Assembly: GCA_025655575.1 (NCBI GenBank)
Contig: JAHXIP010000015.1
Coordinates: 21,956-85,955, forward strand
Length of the DNA stretch: 64,000 bases
Direction of reading: 5' to 3'
Source: Candidatus Thiodiazotropha sp. (ex Monitilora ramsayi)
GTDB taxonomy: Bacteria > Pseudomonadota > Gammaproteobacteria > Chromatiales > Chromatiaceae
Shown: in pieces, positions 36,325 to 45,801 of the stretch
Numbering within the stretch: position 1 is the first letter of the stretch
How the letters are laid out: the number at the start of each line of letters is the position of its first letter
Translations under genes and position numbers: made by a program
The notes under the pieces: model-generated
Databases searched by the model: none
What the model was told of the DNA's origin: nothing
The model's input: the letters and a program-made list of their open reading frames with translations, nothing else

Positions 36325-38622
36325 ATGAACAATAGTTTGAAACGTGTATCCGCACTGGTGATGGGGTTTGGAATCGGCTTGGGCGCCGCTACCAATGCCT
36401 GGTCTCAGTCGTCGCTTGAGGAGGTCATGAAGGATCGCGGCCTGACGCAAAAGGATCTATTGGCAGCCGCTAAGACTTATACACCAACGGGTGGACGCGA
36501 CGAATATCTGGCCTTCAGCTCGGGTGGCCAGAGTGGACAGGTGATTGTATACGGTATCCCCTCCATGAGGATCCTGAAGTATATTGGTGTCTTTACCCCG
36601 GAACCCTGGCAGGGTTATGGGTTCGATGACGAATCCAAAGCAGTACTGGCACAGGGTAGAATCCACGGTAAGGATATCAACTTCGGCGATACTCATCATC
36701 CGGCATTCTCTGAAACTAAAGGCGAGTACAACGGCCGCTACCTGTTCATCAATGACAAGGCCAATCCGCGCTTGGCAGTGATCGATCTGCACGACTTCGA
36801 GACTAAGCAGATTGTTGTCAACCCGTTCATGAAATCTGAACATGGCGGCGCTTTCGTGACACCGAATACCGAATATGTCATGGAAGCGGCACAATATGCA
36901 GCACCTTTCGCAGATGAATTCGTGCCGCTGGAAGAGTTCAACGAAAAATATCGTGGTGCCGTAACCTACTGGAAGTTCGACGACAAGAAGGGTCGCCTCG
37001 ATCCGGAAATGTCCTTCACCTTCGAACTGCCTCCCTACAGTCAGGATCTCTCCGATGCAGGTAAGGGACCTTCCATGGGCTGGGGCTTCACCAACTCTTT
37101 CTGCTCAGAGCGCTATGTGGGCGGTATCGAGCGTGGACGTCCTCCGTTTGAGGCGGGTTGCTCCCAGAAGGATACCGACTTCCTGCATGTCACCAACTGG
37201 AAGAAGGCTGCCGAGCTGGTTGCTGCCGGCAAGGTCAAGAAGTCCAAAGGCTCCTATATGATCCCCATGGATCAGGCTGTGAAAGAAGGCCTGCTCTATC
37301 TGATTCCAGAGCCTAAGAGTCCACATGGTGTCGATGTCAGCCCTGACGGAACACATATCATCGTTTCCGGTAAACTGGACAGCCATGCCTGGGTCTATAG
37401 TTGGGATAAGATCCAAAAAGCCATCAAGAACAAAAAGTTCGAAGGCAAAGACCCCTATGGTATTCCAATCATCGCCATGAAGGATGCGCTGCACACCCAG
37501 GTACAGGTGGGACTGGGGCCGCTGCATACTCAGTACGATGCCAAGAAGTGTGTGGTCTATACCTCGATCTACGTGGATTCGATGGTGACCAAGTGGGACT
37601 ACTGTGAAGGCAAGGTGCTGGATCAACTGCACATCCATTACAACATCGGTCATCTGGTTGCGATGGAGGGTGATTCTGTCTCACCTGATGGTAAATACCT
37701 GGTCTCTCTCAACAAGCTGGCCATCGATCGATTTAATCCTGTCGGTCCACTGCATCCGCAGAACCATCAGCTGATTGATATCAGCGGCGATAAGATGCAG
37801 CTGCTCTACGATATGCCACTACCTCTGGGTGAACCCCACTATGTAGTAGCGATCAAGGCCGATAAGCTGAAACCTGTAGTACGCTACAAATCAGGTTGGG
37901 ACAGCCGTACGGATACCAAATCTCCTTACAAGACCCGTGCTGGTCGTGAAAAGGTGGTACGCGGCGAAGATGGAGTGGTGCATGTCTACGGTACAGTGAT
38001 TCGCTCGCATATCACGCCCGAGATTATCGAGGTGGAAGAGGGTGAAACCGTTTCCATTCACCTCACCAATCTCGAACGTGCAGAGGATGAGACCCACGGT
38101 TTTGCGCTCTATAGCCAGAACGTGAATCTTTCAATCGAGCCAGGTAAGACCGTGTCAGCCACCTTCAAGGCGGAAAGGGCCGGCGTCTTCCCATATTATT
38201 GCACCGAGTTCTGTTCAGCATTGCATCTTGAGATGCAGGGGTACCTCCTGGTCAAGCCGAAGGGTTATGTTGCTAAGGCAGGTAAGATCCAAGAGGGTAC
38301 TAAGTACACCCAGGCTGACTACGACAAACAGGTCAAGACTAACGTAGATACCCAAGCGGTTATCAACTCAGTCGTGGGCTTCATCACCAGTCACAACTAT
38401 AAGGACTTCCCTGAAGTTGTCGCCTTGGTGGAGGATGCCACAGATCAGCTCGGCTTTGCGGAAGAGGCCAAGAAGAAGTCTGAGACCTTTGCAAGCAAAG
38501 GTGACTATCAGAATGCGACTCTCTGGGCTGGCCAGTGGTGGCAGTATCAAGTCAAGACGGCAGATTTAGGTCTGCGTGCCAAGACCTTCCTGGAAGAACA
38601 CGGAGCCAAAAAGGTCAAATAA
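36325..38622 (+). CDS. nosZ: Nitrous oxide reductase, Sec-type leader and C-terminal extension
   Basis: Periplasmic N2O reductase (N2O to N2). The 765-aa product has a Sec-like signal (residues 1-27) without a twin-arginine motif, a seven-bladed propeller with the His ligands of CuZ (DTHHPAFSE, EHGGAF, PHGVDVSPDG, GLGPLHTQ, GEPHYV) and a C-terminal cupredoxin with the CuA motif C626-x3-C630-x3-H634-x2-M637. Sec export and the nosB neighbour are traits of clade II (atypical) NosZ. About 118 further residues (648-765), mostly helical and lacking CxxCH, follow the CuA domain and are not part of usual NosZ. Confidence 0.96.
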   Translation: MNNSLKRVSALVMGFGIGLGAATNAWSQSSLEEVMKDRGLTQKDLLAAAKTYTPTGGRDEYLAFSSGGQSGQVIVYGIPSMRILKYIGVFTPEPWQGYGFDDESKAVLAQGRIHGKDINFGDTHHPAFSETKGEYNGRYLFINDKANPRLAVIDLHDFETKQIVVNPFMKSEHGGAFVTPNTEYVMEAAQYAAPFADEFVPLEEFNEKYRGAVTYWKFDDKKGRLDPEMSFTFELPPYSQDLSDAGKGPSMGWGFTNSFCSERYVGGIERGRPPFEAGCSQKDTDFLHVTNWKKAAELVAAGKVKKSKGSYMIPMDQAVKEGLLYLIPEPKSPHGVDVSPDGTHIIVSGKLDSHAWVYSWDKIQKAIKNKKFEGKDPYGIPIIAMKDALHTQVQVGLGPLHTQYDAKKCVVYTSIYVDSMVTKWDYCEGKVLDQLHIHYNIGHLVAMEGDSVSPDGKYLVSLNKLAIDRFNPVGPLHPQNHQLIDISGDKMQLLYDMPLPLGEPHYVVAIKADKLKPVVRYKSGWDSRTDTKSPYKTRAGREKVVRGEDGVVHVYGTVIRSHITPEIIEVEEGETVSIHLTNLERAEDETHGFALYSQNVNLSIEPGKTVSATFKAERAGVFPYYCTEFCSALHLEMQGYLLVKPKGYVAKAGKIQEGTKYTQADYDKQVKTNVDTQAVINSVVGFITSHNYKDFPEVVALVEDATDQLGFAEEAKKKSETFASKGDYQNATLWAGQWWQYQVKTADLGLRAKTFLEEHGAKKVK

Positions 38623-38649
38623 CACGGTCAACGTCAAGACATAAGGAGG

Positions 38650-38671
38650 AAAGGGGCCATCAGGCCCCTTT
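38650..38671 (+). terminator. Hairpin with short T-run after nosZ
   Basis: AAAGGGGCC-ATCA-GGCCCCTTT stem (38650-38658 with 38663-38671), followed only by TCTACG. Probably a partial terminator or mRNA-stabilising end that sets nosZ expression above the downstream genes. Confidence 0.65.
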
Positions 38672-38824
38672 CTACGTTAAGCGACAAATATTCACATAAA
38701 AAAGCCAAGGTTTTTTTGAGATGTGACTTAACATAGCTCAAGTTGTCTGAATGTTAATTGTCTTAAGGTTGAGCCATTGAAAAATCACGACCTCATGAGG
38801 TCATCCCGGTACGAGGAAATCAGT

Positions 38825-39148
38825 ATGATGAAAATCGCAAAACTCACAATGTCAGCCGCGGCACTACTGTTCGCCACTGGAATCGCTACGAATGCACAGG
38901 CCGCAGATGGTGCGGAACTCTATAAAGTGAAGACCTGTTGGGCCTGCCATGGCAAAGATGCCAACACACCGATTATGCCCACCTATCCACGGCTGGCGGG
39001 TCAGAATGCCGACTACGCCTTCAACCAGATGAAGGACATCAAGGCGGGTACCCGTAGTAATGGTCAGGCAGCCGCTATGAAGGGTGTGATGGGCTTGGTT
39101 AGCGAGGATGAAATGCGCGCCATTGCTGACTGGTTGAGCACCCTATAA
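38825..39148 (+). CDS. Monoheme cytochrome c (nos cluster)
   Basis: 107-aa periplasmic class I cytochrome with signal peptide (to about residue 26), heme motif CWACH near residues 38-42 and a late Met in AAAMKGVMG as likely axial ligand. GAGGAA precedes ATG 38825, so the upstream TTG frame is not needed. It resembles the NosC-type small cytochromes next to clade II nosZ and probably passes electrons to NosZ. Confidence 0.84.
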   Translation: MMKIAKLTMSAAALLFATGIATNAQAADGAELYKVKTCWACHGKDANTPIMPTYPRLAGQNADYAFNQMKDIKAGTRSNGQAAAMKGVMGLVSEDEMRAIADWLSTL

Positions 39149-39191
39149 GTCAGAGTAAATCATCTGGAAAGGTGAAGCTGATTTTAGGTAG

Positions 39192-39205
39192 TTGATGTAT
39201 ATCAA
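39192..39205 (+). promoter_or_regulatory. FNR/DNR-type operator upstream of diheme cytochrome
   Basis: TTGATGTATATCAA matches the consensus perfectly. It gives the nosC-B-D-G-H-F-L-Y part an internal promoter separate from nosZ. Confidence 0.75.
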
Positions 39206-39346
39206 AGTGTCCTAATATACCATATGACACACTGCAGCATTACTGATATGGGTCTATACCGGTATGACTGAAGCGTCCGAAAATAGAATACCTGTTGGCA
39301 GTTCCAAATTACCCCCTCCGACGAACGAAGGGACTGGAGAAGCAAT

Positions 39347-40096
39347 ATGAATTTAAAACCAATTTTGAAAACCCTGACCGTCACCTTGAGTGCAGTGATC
39401 TGTAGCACAAGTTTTGCTGGATGGAATGAAGCTGGTGGTGAAAAGGATGAGGCAATGTTGCTGACCCCTGATCGTGAACGGGGTATCGCAGTCTATGAAG
39501 TCTGTTCAGCCTGTCACTTGCTGGAAGGCTGGGGACTTGATGACGGCACATTCCCACAGTTGGCAGGTCAGCATCGTAACGTGTTGATCAAGCAGCTTGC
39601 TGATATCCGTGCCCAGAATCGAGACAATCCAACCATGTATCCCTTTGCCTTGGACGATCAGATTTTGGCCGCTTCCGGCTATCATGAGGGAGAAATAAAC
39701 CCTGCACAGCTGGTAGCGGATGTTACGGCCTATATTGCCACACTACCGATGAATCCAGATAACGGAAAAGGTCCCTGGAATGAGCTTTTCCCTGAATTTG
39801 CACAGGGCAAGAAGCTGTATGAGGATAACTGCGTACAGTGTCATGCCGATAATGGCGAGGGGATGGATGATAAGTTCTATCCCAAGATTCACGGCCAGCA
39901 CTATGCCTACATGCTGCGTCAGTTTGAATGGATCCGGGACGGTAAACGGCGCAATGCCAACCCTGACATGGTTAAGCAGATCGAAGGGTTCTCGGACAAG
40001 GATATGCAGATGGTCATCAACTACGTATCCCGTATAAAGGTGCCTAAGGAGGACCTCGCGCCCTCTAAGGACTACCAAAACCCCGACTACGATTGA
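39347..40096 (+). CDS. Diheme cytochrome c (c4-like, NosC-type)
   Basis: 249-aa periplasmic protein with signal peptide (to about residue 24) and two class I heme domains: CSACH near residues 52-56 and CVQCH near residues 162-166, with PQLAGQH and PKIHGQH motifs as in cytochrome c4. Each half has a late Met candidate. It is a probable electron donor within the nos electron transfer chain. The start has GGAG nine bases upstream. Confidence 0.86.
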   Translation: MNLKPILKTLTVTLSAVICSTSFAGWNEAGGEKDEAMLLTPDRERGIAVYEVCSACHLLEGWGLDDGTFPQLAGQHRNVLIKQLADIRAQNRDNPTMYPFALDDQILAASGYHEGEINPAQLVADVTAYIATLPMNPDNGKGPWNELFPEFAQGKKLYEDNCVQCHADNGEGMDDKFYPKIHGQHYAYMLRQFEWIRDGKRRNANPDMVKQIEGFSDKDMQMVINYVSRIKVPKEDLAPSKDYQNPDYD

Positions 40097-40110
40097 TTCG
40101 ACGACGATAC

Positions 40111-40260
40111 AACTGTAGGTCAGGCAACCCGGCACACAACTCACTTCAAATCTTCAGAACTCGTCTGATTGAAGTGTAGGTTGGGCTGAGGAGCGAAGCC
40201 CAACAGGGTTGCCTGATTAAACGTCTAGTGTTGAGCATCGTTCCTCAGCTCAACCTACAT
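40111..40260. repeat. Composite inverted repeat, intergenic
   Basis: Nested palindromes between the diheme cytochrome and nosB genes: CAGGCAACCC (40121-40130) with GGGTTGCCTG (40206-40215), and TGTAGGTTGGGCTGAGG with its near-complement at 40243-40259. Words such as GTAGGTTGGGCTGAGGAGC are common in dispersed REP-type repeats of gammaproteobacteria. It is transcribed within the nos operon and could form a stable hairpin. Confidence 0.75.
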
Positions 40261-40320
40261 TAATTTTCTCTCTCATCCTTTCCTGCTGTTGGATAAAGAG
40301 TCTTATTCAAGAGAACCGCT

Positions 40321-41505
40321 ATGCAGTCTAAGCAAACCCTTCAAGTCGCAGTGCTCACCCTGGTGGCATTGGGGCTACTTACCGTCATTTTCTATACACC
40401 GATCTGGTGGGTATCGCTGACGGCACCCAATTATCCGGAAGAGTCATTTCCTGATGGAGTACGTATTCATTTCCATATGAATGGCGTATTCAATGGTTGC
40501 AAGAAACAGGAAAAGGCCGAGATTGTTGAAGAAGAAGCGCTGGATTGCGTGCATGAAATGGACACCATCAACCACTACGTTGGTATGTATCCTATTGCGG
40601 CCGGTGGACCTGTAGAGAGAGGGTTTGGTCAATTCCTGATGGTGTTTATGGGTGTGATGCTTGTCGGCTTTATCTGTACAAAGCCTAAGTTGCGAATGAC
40701 AATTTTAGGTGTTGGATTCGCAGGTATTGCCATATGGATGGCGACCACACTCTACGGAAAAGATGGTTTCAGTCTGCAGAATGGTGGTTATGTCAGTGCC
40801 CTGGTGACATCCATGGATCAGGAGGCGTCTGGCGATACCAGTGAACCTGAGATCGTTATCGGCGGGGTTGCGGGGGTTCTCAAGGACTCTCTGGAAGAGT
40901 CAGGGGTCGAGGTTATCTTGCCTTCTCAGGTGGAAGCCGCGAACAAAGCTAAATCTACATCATCCGGTGCAAAGAAAGCGCATTTAATCAAACAGCTCAA
41001 ACTCACCTATGATATCGATCAGGTAAAATCAGATACAATGTCGCCCTGGGACGGTAGTTCATTTCAGGTCATGTCATGGCACTATGCCAAGAGTCTCGGT
41101 CGATACTTCAATAACCAGGAAGAGATCGTACCCATGGTAAAGAATCTTGAACTGGCGATTCATGTTGTGTTCGTTGGTCTATTGGGAGCGATGGCTTTGG
41201 TGGTGTTCGGTTCCCGTAAGAACAGTGGTCTTCTGTATTGGTTACTCATACTGGTCCCCATCGCCTTACCGCTATTCTTTATCATCGACTACTCCGCCTG
41301 GCTCTGGTGGTATGGACATACCCTGAACGATATGGGTGCCTTTTCGGTCAAGCCGTTCATGCCGACAGTATTCGGGGATGGTAAAGTGGCACAGTTCACG
41401 ACCCACTCGTACCCTTACAAGGGCTTTGGACTAATGATACTGGTGTCATTGATTCTTGCTCTAGCTGCACTGATTCGATTCAAGCAGTTTAAGCAGCATG
41501 GCTAG
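40321..41505 (+). CDS. nosB: NosB-like membrane protein
   Basis: 394-aa inner-membrane protein with an N-terminal helix (about residues 9-28), a periplasmic loop with two cysteines, two helices (about 98-140), a long soluble loop and three or four C-terminal helices. Size, topology and place between cytochrome genes and nosD match NosB, a hallmark of clade II nos clusters of unknown biochemical role, thought to aid electron transfer or assembly in the absence of NosR. Confidence 0.78.
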   Translation: MQSKQTLQVAVLTLVALGLLTVIFYTPIWWVSLTAPNYPEESFPDGVRIHFHMNGVFNGCKKQEKAEIVEEEALDCVHEMDTINHYVGMYPIAAGGPVERGFGQFLMVFMGVMLVGFICTKPKLRMTILGVGFAGIAIWMATTLYGKDGFSLQNGGYVSALVTSMDQEASGDTSEPEIVIGGVAGVLKDSLEESGVEVILPSQVEAANKAKSTSSGAKKAHLIKQLKLTYDIDQVKSDTMSPWDGSSFQVMSWHYAKSLGRYFNNQEEIVPMVKNLELAIHVVFVGLLGAMALVVFGSRKNSGLLYWLLILVPIALPLFFIIDYSAWLWWYGHTLNDMGAFSVKPFMPTVFGDGKVAQFTTHSYPYKGFGLMILVSLILALAALIRFKQFKQHG

Positions 41506-41510
41506 CACGT

Positions 41511-41630
41511 TGAATTTTGAATGATAAGTTATGAATTTTGAATTGAGGAACTCACTCCGTTCGGGTTTATTTAAAAAGTTGCGTACGTACGTGCACCCAT
41601 CAATTCAAAATTCAAAATTCAAAATTTATA
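41511..41630. repeat. MITE-like inverted repeat spanning the nosD start
   Basis: GAATTTTGAATTG (41533-41545) is complementary to CAATTCAAAATTC (41601-41613). Both arms extend as repeated AATTCAAAATTC words, with a central CTCACTCCGTTCGGGTTTATTT and a CGTACGTACG palindrome. This looks like a miniature inserted repeat. The only ATG of the nosD frame lies in its left arm. Confidence 0.65.
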
Positions 41631-43006
41631 GTATTCATTTAGCAGTTGGGCTACTGATATCTTTTAGCTTGTCTCAGACGTTAGCACTGTCTGCAGAGTA
41701 TCCTTCATTTCAGGAATTAGTAGATAGCACCGAGTCAGGCGGGACACTGATTCCACCGGCTGGTACGTATACCGGACCGGTAACAATCAGCCAGCCAATT
41801 AGCATCGACGGACAGGGGCAGGTAATTATCGATGCTGGTGGAAAAGGTTCGGTTATCTATCTGGAAACCGATAGTGCCACCCTGAAGAATCTGCATTTGA
41901 CCAACTCGGGAGAATCGCATAACGATATCGATTCCGGTGTGCAGGTTCGGGGTGATTTCAATGTCATCAAAGACAATATAATTGACAATAGCCTTTTTGG
42001 TATCGATCTTCAGCAGTCAAAAAACAATATCGTGCGCGGCAATCAAATCTCTTCCAAACCTTTGGACTTGGGTGTGCGTGGTGATGCAATACGTCTCTGG
42101 TATAGCTTCGATAACAAGATAACCGACAATGTTATTCGTAATTCGAGGGATATGGTAGTTTGGTATTCGAAAGACAATCTGATTGCACGTAATGATGCAC
42201 GAGGTGGTCGGTACTCACTCCATTTTATGTATGCACAGTATAACGAAGTGGTGGACAACCACTACGAGAATAATTCTGTGGGTATCTTTGTCATGTACAG
42301 TGACGGAGTACATATAAAAAATAACTACATTGCCCATGCGACCGGTGCCACTGGTATGGGGATTGGCTTTAAAGAGACCTCGGATGTGGAGGTAACCGGA
42401 AATCAGGTGCTTTACTGTGCGACGGGACTCTATCTCGATGTATCGCCTTTTCAACCGGATACTATCAACCGTATTGAGAATAATCTGATTGCATATAGTG
42501 GTATCGGCGTGCTGTTTCTGAATGACTGGACCGGTAATAACCTGATCGGTAACAGCTTCAAGGGAAATATCACTCAAGTGGCTGTCTCTGGTGGCGGTAA
42601 GACGGCAAACCGAAATTTGTGGCAGGCAAATTACTGGGATGATTATGAAGGTTTCGACCTGGATAAGGATCAGATTGGGGACAAACCCTATGAGCTTTTC
42701 AGTTATGCAGACAGAATTTGGATGGATGTCCCATCAGCACGTTTTTTTAAAGGTTCACCAGTATTGGAAGTAATGGATTTTTTAGAACGTCTGGCACCAT
42801 TTTCAGAACCTAATATGTTGGTGCGCGATGAGAAGCCGCATATGTCAGCAGCGCTTGCAAGTGCGTCATCAATACTGCCTGCAGAGAAATCACCAGGTGA
42901 ATCTAGTAAAGCTGGCCAATCTGAACAGTCATCGGACAGTGAATCAAAACAGACCGAGGAAACCTATGATGCCTATAAGGCTCTACGTGAGTCGCTGAAA
43001 CATTGA
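41531..43006 (+). CDS. nosD: NosD copper-site maturation protein
   Basis: Periplasmic parallel beta-helix (CASH) protein that, with the NosFY transporter, is required for assembly of the CuZ centre. The 491-aa frame has a hydrophobic signal at about residues 33-54 and beta-helix turns rich in N-x-I-x-x-N. The first 32 residues are coded by the inverted repeat at 41511-41630, so a native start may have been replaced. No in-frame ATG exists after it before the signal. The C-terminal tail (about 435-491) is Ser/Glu-rich and disordered-looking. nosG starts 15 bases later. Confidence 0.93.
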   Translation: MNFELRNSLRSGLFKKLRTYVHPSIQNSKFKIYSIHLAVGLLISFSLSQTLALSAEYPSFQELVDSTESGGTLIPPAGTYTGPVTISQPISIDGQGQVIIDAGGKGSVIYLETDSATLKNLHLTNSGESHNDIDSGVQVRGDFNVIKDNIIDNSLFGIDLQQSKNNIVRGNQISSKPLDLGVRGDAIRLWYSFDNKITDNVIRNSRDMVVWYSKDNLIARNDARGGRYSLHFMYAQYNEVVDNHYENNSVGIFVMYSDGVHIKNNYIAHATGATGMGIGFKETSDVEVTGNQVLYCATGLYLDVSPFQPDTINRIENNLIAYSGIGVLFLNDWTGNNLIGNSFKGNITQVAVSGGGKTANRNLWQANYWDDYEGFDLDKDQIGDKPYELFSYADRIWMDVPSARFFKGSPVLEVMDFLERLAPFSEPNMLVRDEKPHMSAALASASSILPAEKSPGESSKAGQSEQSSDSESKQTEETYDAYKALRESLKH

Positions 43007-43021
43007 AAGGTAATCAGTAAG

Positions 43022-43912
43022 ATGAGTGAAAAAAAGTCTGTCAGTAAGAGAAAAAAACGACCCTTGACTCCCAAACGCAAAGAACAGAGTCGCCGTGAGT
43101 TCCTGCGTGCATCCGTATTGACTGTCGGTGTGGTTGGTGTCTCTTTAATGGGATACATACCGGTTATGCAGGGAAAGACCTTGAGCCTGCGTCCTCCCGG
43201 TGCTCTGAAAACACCCGAAGACGAACAGGAGTTCTTTGCCTCCTGCATCAAATGCGGTCAATGCGTGCAGGTTTGTCCTGTAGAGGCAATTAAACTGGCT
43301 GACCTGCCGGACGGCTTCGGCATCGGTCTACCTTATATCGATGCGCGGGAACAGGCTTGTGATTTCTCCTGTGACGGTCTTCAGTGCGTATTGGCCTGTC
43401 CTACGGGAGCGCTGACTCATGATCTGGACTATCCGGCAGACACCCGAATGGGGTTTGCCCGTCTGTCACGCCCCAAGGCCTGTCTGGCGATGCAGGGAAA
43501 AGGTTTCAAGGGGCAGGCGAGGGGACCCGATTATGAGGGGCTTCTGCGTTATGAGGAGGTTGATCGCTGGAATCCCATACCGGTAGCCGATTATCCCTAT
43601 GATCTGGAAATCTGCGACCTCTGTGTACGTCAGTGTCCCATCGAGATCCGTATTACCCAGTGCGAAGAAAACGCATCGGACAACGATCAACAGCAGCTCG
43701 CCCGGGTGGCGCAGCAGATGGGCAATGAATGTCCCCCGAAACACGCCATCACACTTGAGCCTGTCGACCTGGGAGATGGCGTTAAACGAATGAAGCCAGT
43801 GGTGCAGGAGGGCTGTGTGGGTTGTGGTGTTTGCGAGATGATCTGCCCGGTCGAGAGCGCCGCCATCGTGATCGATCTGGACAAAAACGCCGATACGGTG
43901 ATGGAGGGCTAA
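43022..43912 (+). CDS. nosG: NosG, NapG/MauM-type ferredoxin
   Basis: 296-aa Tat-exported polyferredoxin with the twin-arginine motif S-R-R-E-F-L at residues 23-28 and four [4Fe-4S] cysteine sets (CIKCGQCVQVCP, CDGLQCVLACP with an upstream CDFSC, CDLCVRQCP, CVGCGVCEMICP). With NosH it is proposed to form a quinol-to-periplasm electron route to NosZ in clade II clusters. The gene ends one base before nosH. Confidence 0.92.
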   Translation: MSEKKSVSKRKKRPLTPKRKEQSRREFLRASVLTVGVVGVSLMGYIPVMQGKTLSLRPPGALKTPEDEQEFFASCIKCGQCVQVCPVEAIKLADLPDGFGIGLPYIDAREQACDFSCDGLQCVLACPTGALTHDLDYPADTRMGFARLSRPKACLAMQGKGFKGQARGPDYEGLLRYEEVDRWNPIPVADYPYDLEICDLCVRQCPIEIRITQCEENASDNDQQQLARVAQQMGNECPPKHAITLEPVDLGDGVKRMKPVVQEGCVGCGVCEMICPVESAAIVIDLDKNADTVMEG

Positions 43913-43913
43913 G

Positions 43914-44891
43914 ATGCGTTATATCAAAGACTCTCTGTTACAGGTTTTCGGCTACAAGATCCCCAGGCCCAGCAAGGATCAACAGAGCCCCGAGGTCAGG
44001 GCGATCTATGAAAGTAAGATGGGCAAGCTCTCCAAAGCCGATCTGGAAGCGCTTCACATCGAACACAAGGGCACCACCTTCTTCAAAAAGTGGCAGAAAC
44101 GCCGTTGGGCGACCCTGATTATCGTGAATCTGCTGTTTGTAGCTTCATTCTATTTCGACGTTCAACTGGTGGAGGGCTCGCTTACCGGCGCACGTGTCGT
44201 CGGTTTCCATTTTGCCGATCTCAATGCCGCTTTACAGGTCGCCCTGGCCTATAAGCACATTGTGCTCAATCTGGTGATCGGCATGGTGACGGTCTTCATT
44301 ATGTGGATGCTGCTGGGAGGACGGACCTTCTGCTCCTGGGTCTGCCCCTACCATCTGTTGTCGGAAGTGGCCGAGTATCTGCATCTCTGGCTGGCCAAAA
44401 AGAAGATCATCAAGAACCGTACTTTCAGCCGCAAGGTGCGCAGTGTCTTCTACGTCATTTTCGCACTGTTGGCCCTGGTCACCGGCTATACCGTCTTCGA
44501 AACCATTTCGCCCACCGGCATACTCAGCCGGGCATTGATCTACGGTCCGGGTATTGCCCTGGTCTGGGTCGGGTTCCTGCTGTTGTTCGAGGTTTTCTAC
44601 TCCCGGCGGGCCTGGTGCCGATATGTCTGTCCTATCGGTGTAACCTATGGCATGGTAGGCGTGTTCTCTCCGGTGCGGGTCAAGTACAATGCCGAAGCCT
44701 GCCACCATGAAGGCGATTGTCGGAAGGTCTGTCTGGTACCGCATGTGTTGGACCTGACTATCCGTAACGGCGCGGCGGAAGTGAATCAGGATGTGGCTTC
44801 CGATTGCACCCGTTGCGGCATGTGCGTGGATATCTGCCCCACCGACTCTCTCACCTTTGAGGTCAAAGGTCTGAGCAAAATGCTCAAATAG
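43914..44891 (+). CDS. nosH: NosH, NapH-type membrane iron-sulfur protein
   Basis: 325-aa inner-membrane protein with four or five helices, two C-x3-CP motifs characteristic of NapH/NosR-type proteins (CSWVCPYH near residue 140 and CRYVCPIG near 238) and two C-terminal [4Fe-4S] sites (CHHEGDCRKVC and CTRCGMCVDICP). It likely oxidises quinol and hands electrons to NosG. The only NapH-type gene here; nosR is absent. Confidence 0.91.
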   Translation: MRYIKDSLLQVFGYKIPRPSKDQQSPEVRAIYESKMGKLSKADLEALHIEHKGTTFFKKWQKRRWATLIIVNLLFVASFYFDVQLVEGSLTGARVVGFHFADLNAALQVALAYKHIVLNLVIGMVTVFIMWMLLGGRTFCSWVCPYHLLSEVAEYLHLWLAKKKIIKNRTFSRKVRSVFYVIFALLALVTGYTVFETISPTGILSRALIYGPGIALVWVGFLLLFEVFYSRRAWCRYVCPIGVTYGMVGVFSPVRVKYNAEACHHEGDCRKVCLVPHVLDLTIRNGAAEVNQDVASDCTRCGMCVDICPTDSLTFEVKGLSKMLK

Positions 44892-44919
44892 CCGGTTTGA
44901 CTGGAGCACGACACATCTA

Positions 44920-45801
44920 ATGATCCAATTTGAAAACATCATCAAGCGCTTTCGCCGTCATCAGGTGTTAAAGGGTATCAACCTGACCATTGAGCGTGGT
45001 CACAGGGTTGCACTGGTTGGTTCGAATGGTGCGGGAAAGACTACCCTCATTCGCTGTCTATTGGGTGAATACATCTGTGAGGGGAGGGTTTTGGTAGACA
45101 ATATGGACCCCCGACACAATCGCCGTAAGGTGCTTTCAAAGGTGGGTTTCGTGCCTCAGTTGCCGCCACCACTGCGGATGCCCGTCGGACAACTGATTCG
45201 TTTTTCCGCCAGCCTCTGCGATACCGATCCAAAAAGGATGGTGGCTGTGGCGGGGCAGCTCGGATTTGATGCTGAGCATTTCCACAATCAGCCCTTTGTA
45301 AAGCTCTCTGGTGGTCAGAAACAAAAAATGTTGATTGCTATTGCCCTAGGCAGGGAGAGTGAGTTGTTGGTAATGGATGAACCTGCCGCCAATCTCGATC
45401 CTGAAGCAAGACATATCTTCTTTAACCTGCTGGCAGAAAAAAAAGATCGTGCGGCCATGCTGATTTCCAGCCATCGTCTCGACGAAGTGGCAAGTTTGGT
45501 GAATCGAGTTGTTGAGATGGATCAGGGAGAAATCGTACTCGATGACAGAGTGGCGGACCTGGTGGATCTCTCCTCGCGTCTCTACTGCAGTATCCGCCTG
45601 ATACAACCCGAAGATGCTTTTGCCAAGGCTGTCGGTGAATGGGGATTCAGTGGATCGGAAGGGGGATTGGTATGGGAGGGTTATATTGCCGGCCCGGATC
45701 GCTTGCGTTTTCTTGGTCTACTCTCCCGCTATGCAGCACTATTGTCCGGTATGGAGATTGTTGAGGCCGAGGAGAAGGAGTCCTCAGTCAATGTCGGTTA
45801 A
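44920..45801 (+). CDS. nosF: NosF ABC transporter ATPase
   Basis: 293-aa cytosolic ATPase with Walker A GSNGAGKTTL near residues 34-43, signature LSGGQKQK near residue 129, Walker B LLVMDEPA and an SSHRLDE switch segment. Together with NosY it powers transfer of a sulfur species or other factor to NosD for CuZ assembly. Its 3' end overlaps the nosL start. Confidence 0.94.
   Translation: MIQFENIIKRFRRHQVLKGINLTIERGHRVALVGSNGAGKTTLIRCLLGEYICEGRVLVDNMDPRHNRRKVLSKVGFVPQLPPPLRMPVGQLIRFSASLCDTDPKRMVAVAGQLGFDAEHFHNQPFVKLSGGQKQKMLIAIALGRESELLVMDEPAANLDPEARHIFFNLLAEKKDRAAMLISSHRLDEVASLVNRVVEMDQGEIVLDDRVADLVDLSSRLYCSIRLIQPEDAFAKAVGEWGFSGSEGGLVWEGYIAGPDRLRFLGLLSRYAALLSGMEIVEAEEKESSVNVG

Noticed and set aside
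40111..40260. CRISPR-like array
   Set aside because: The repeated words are inverted, not evenly spaced direct repeats, and no cas gene is present.
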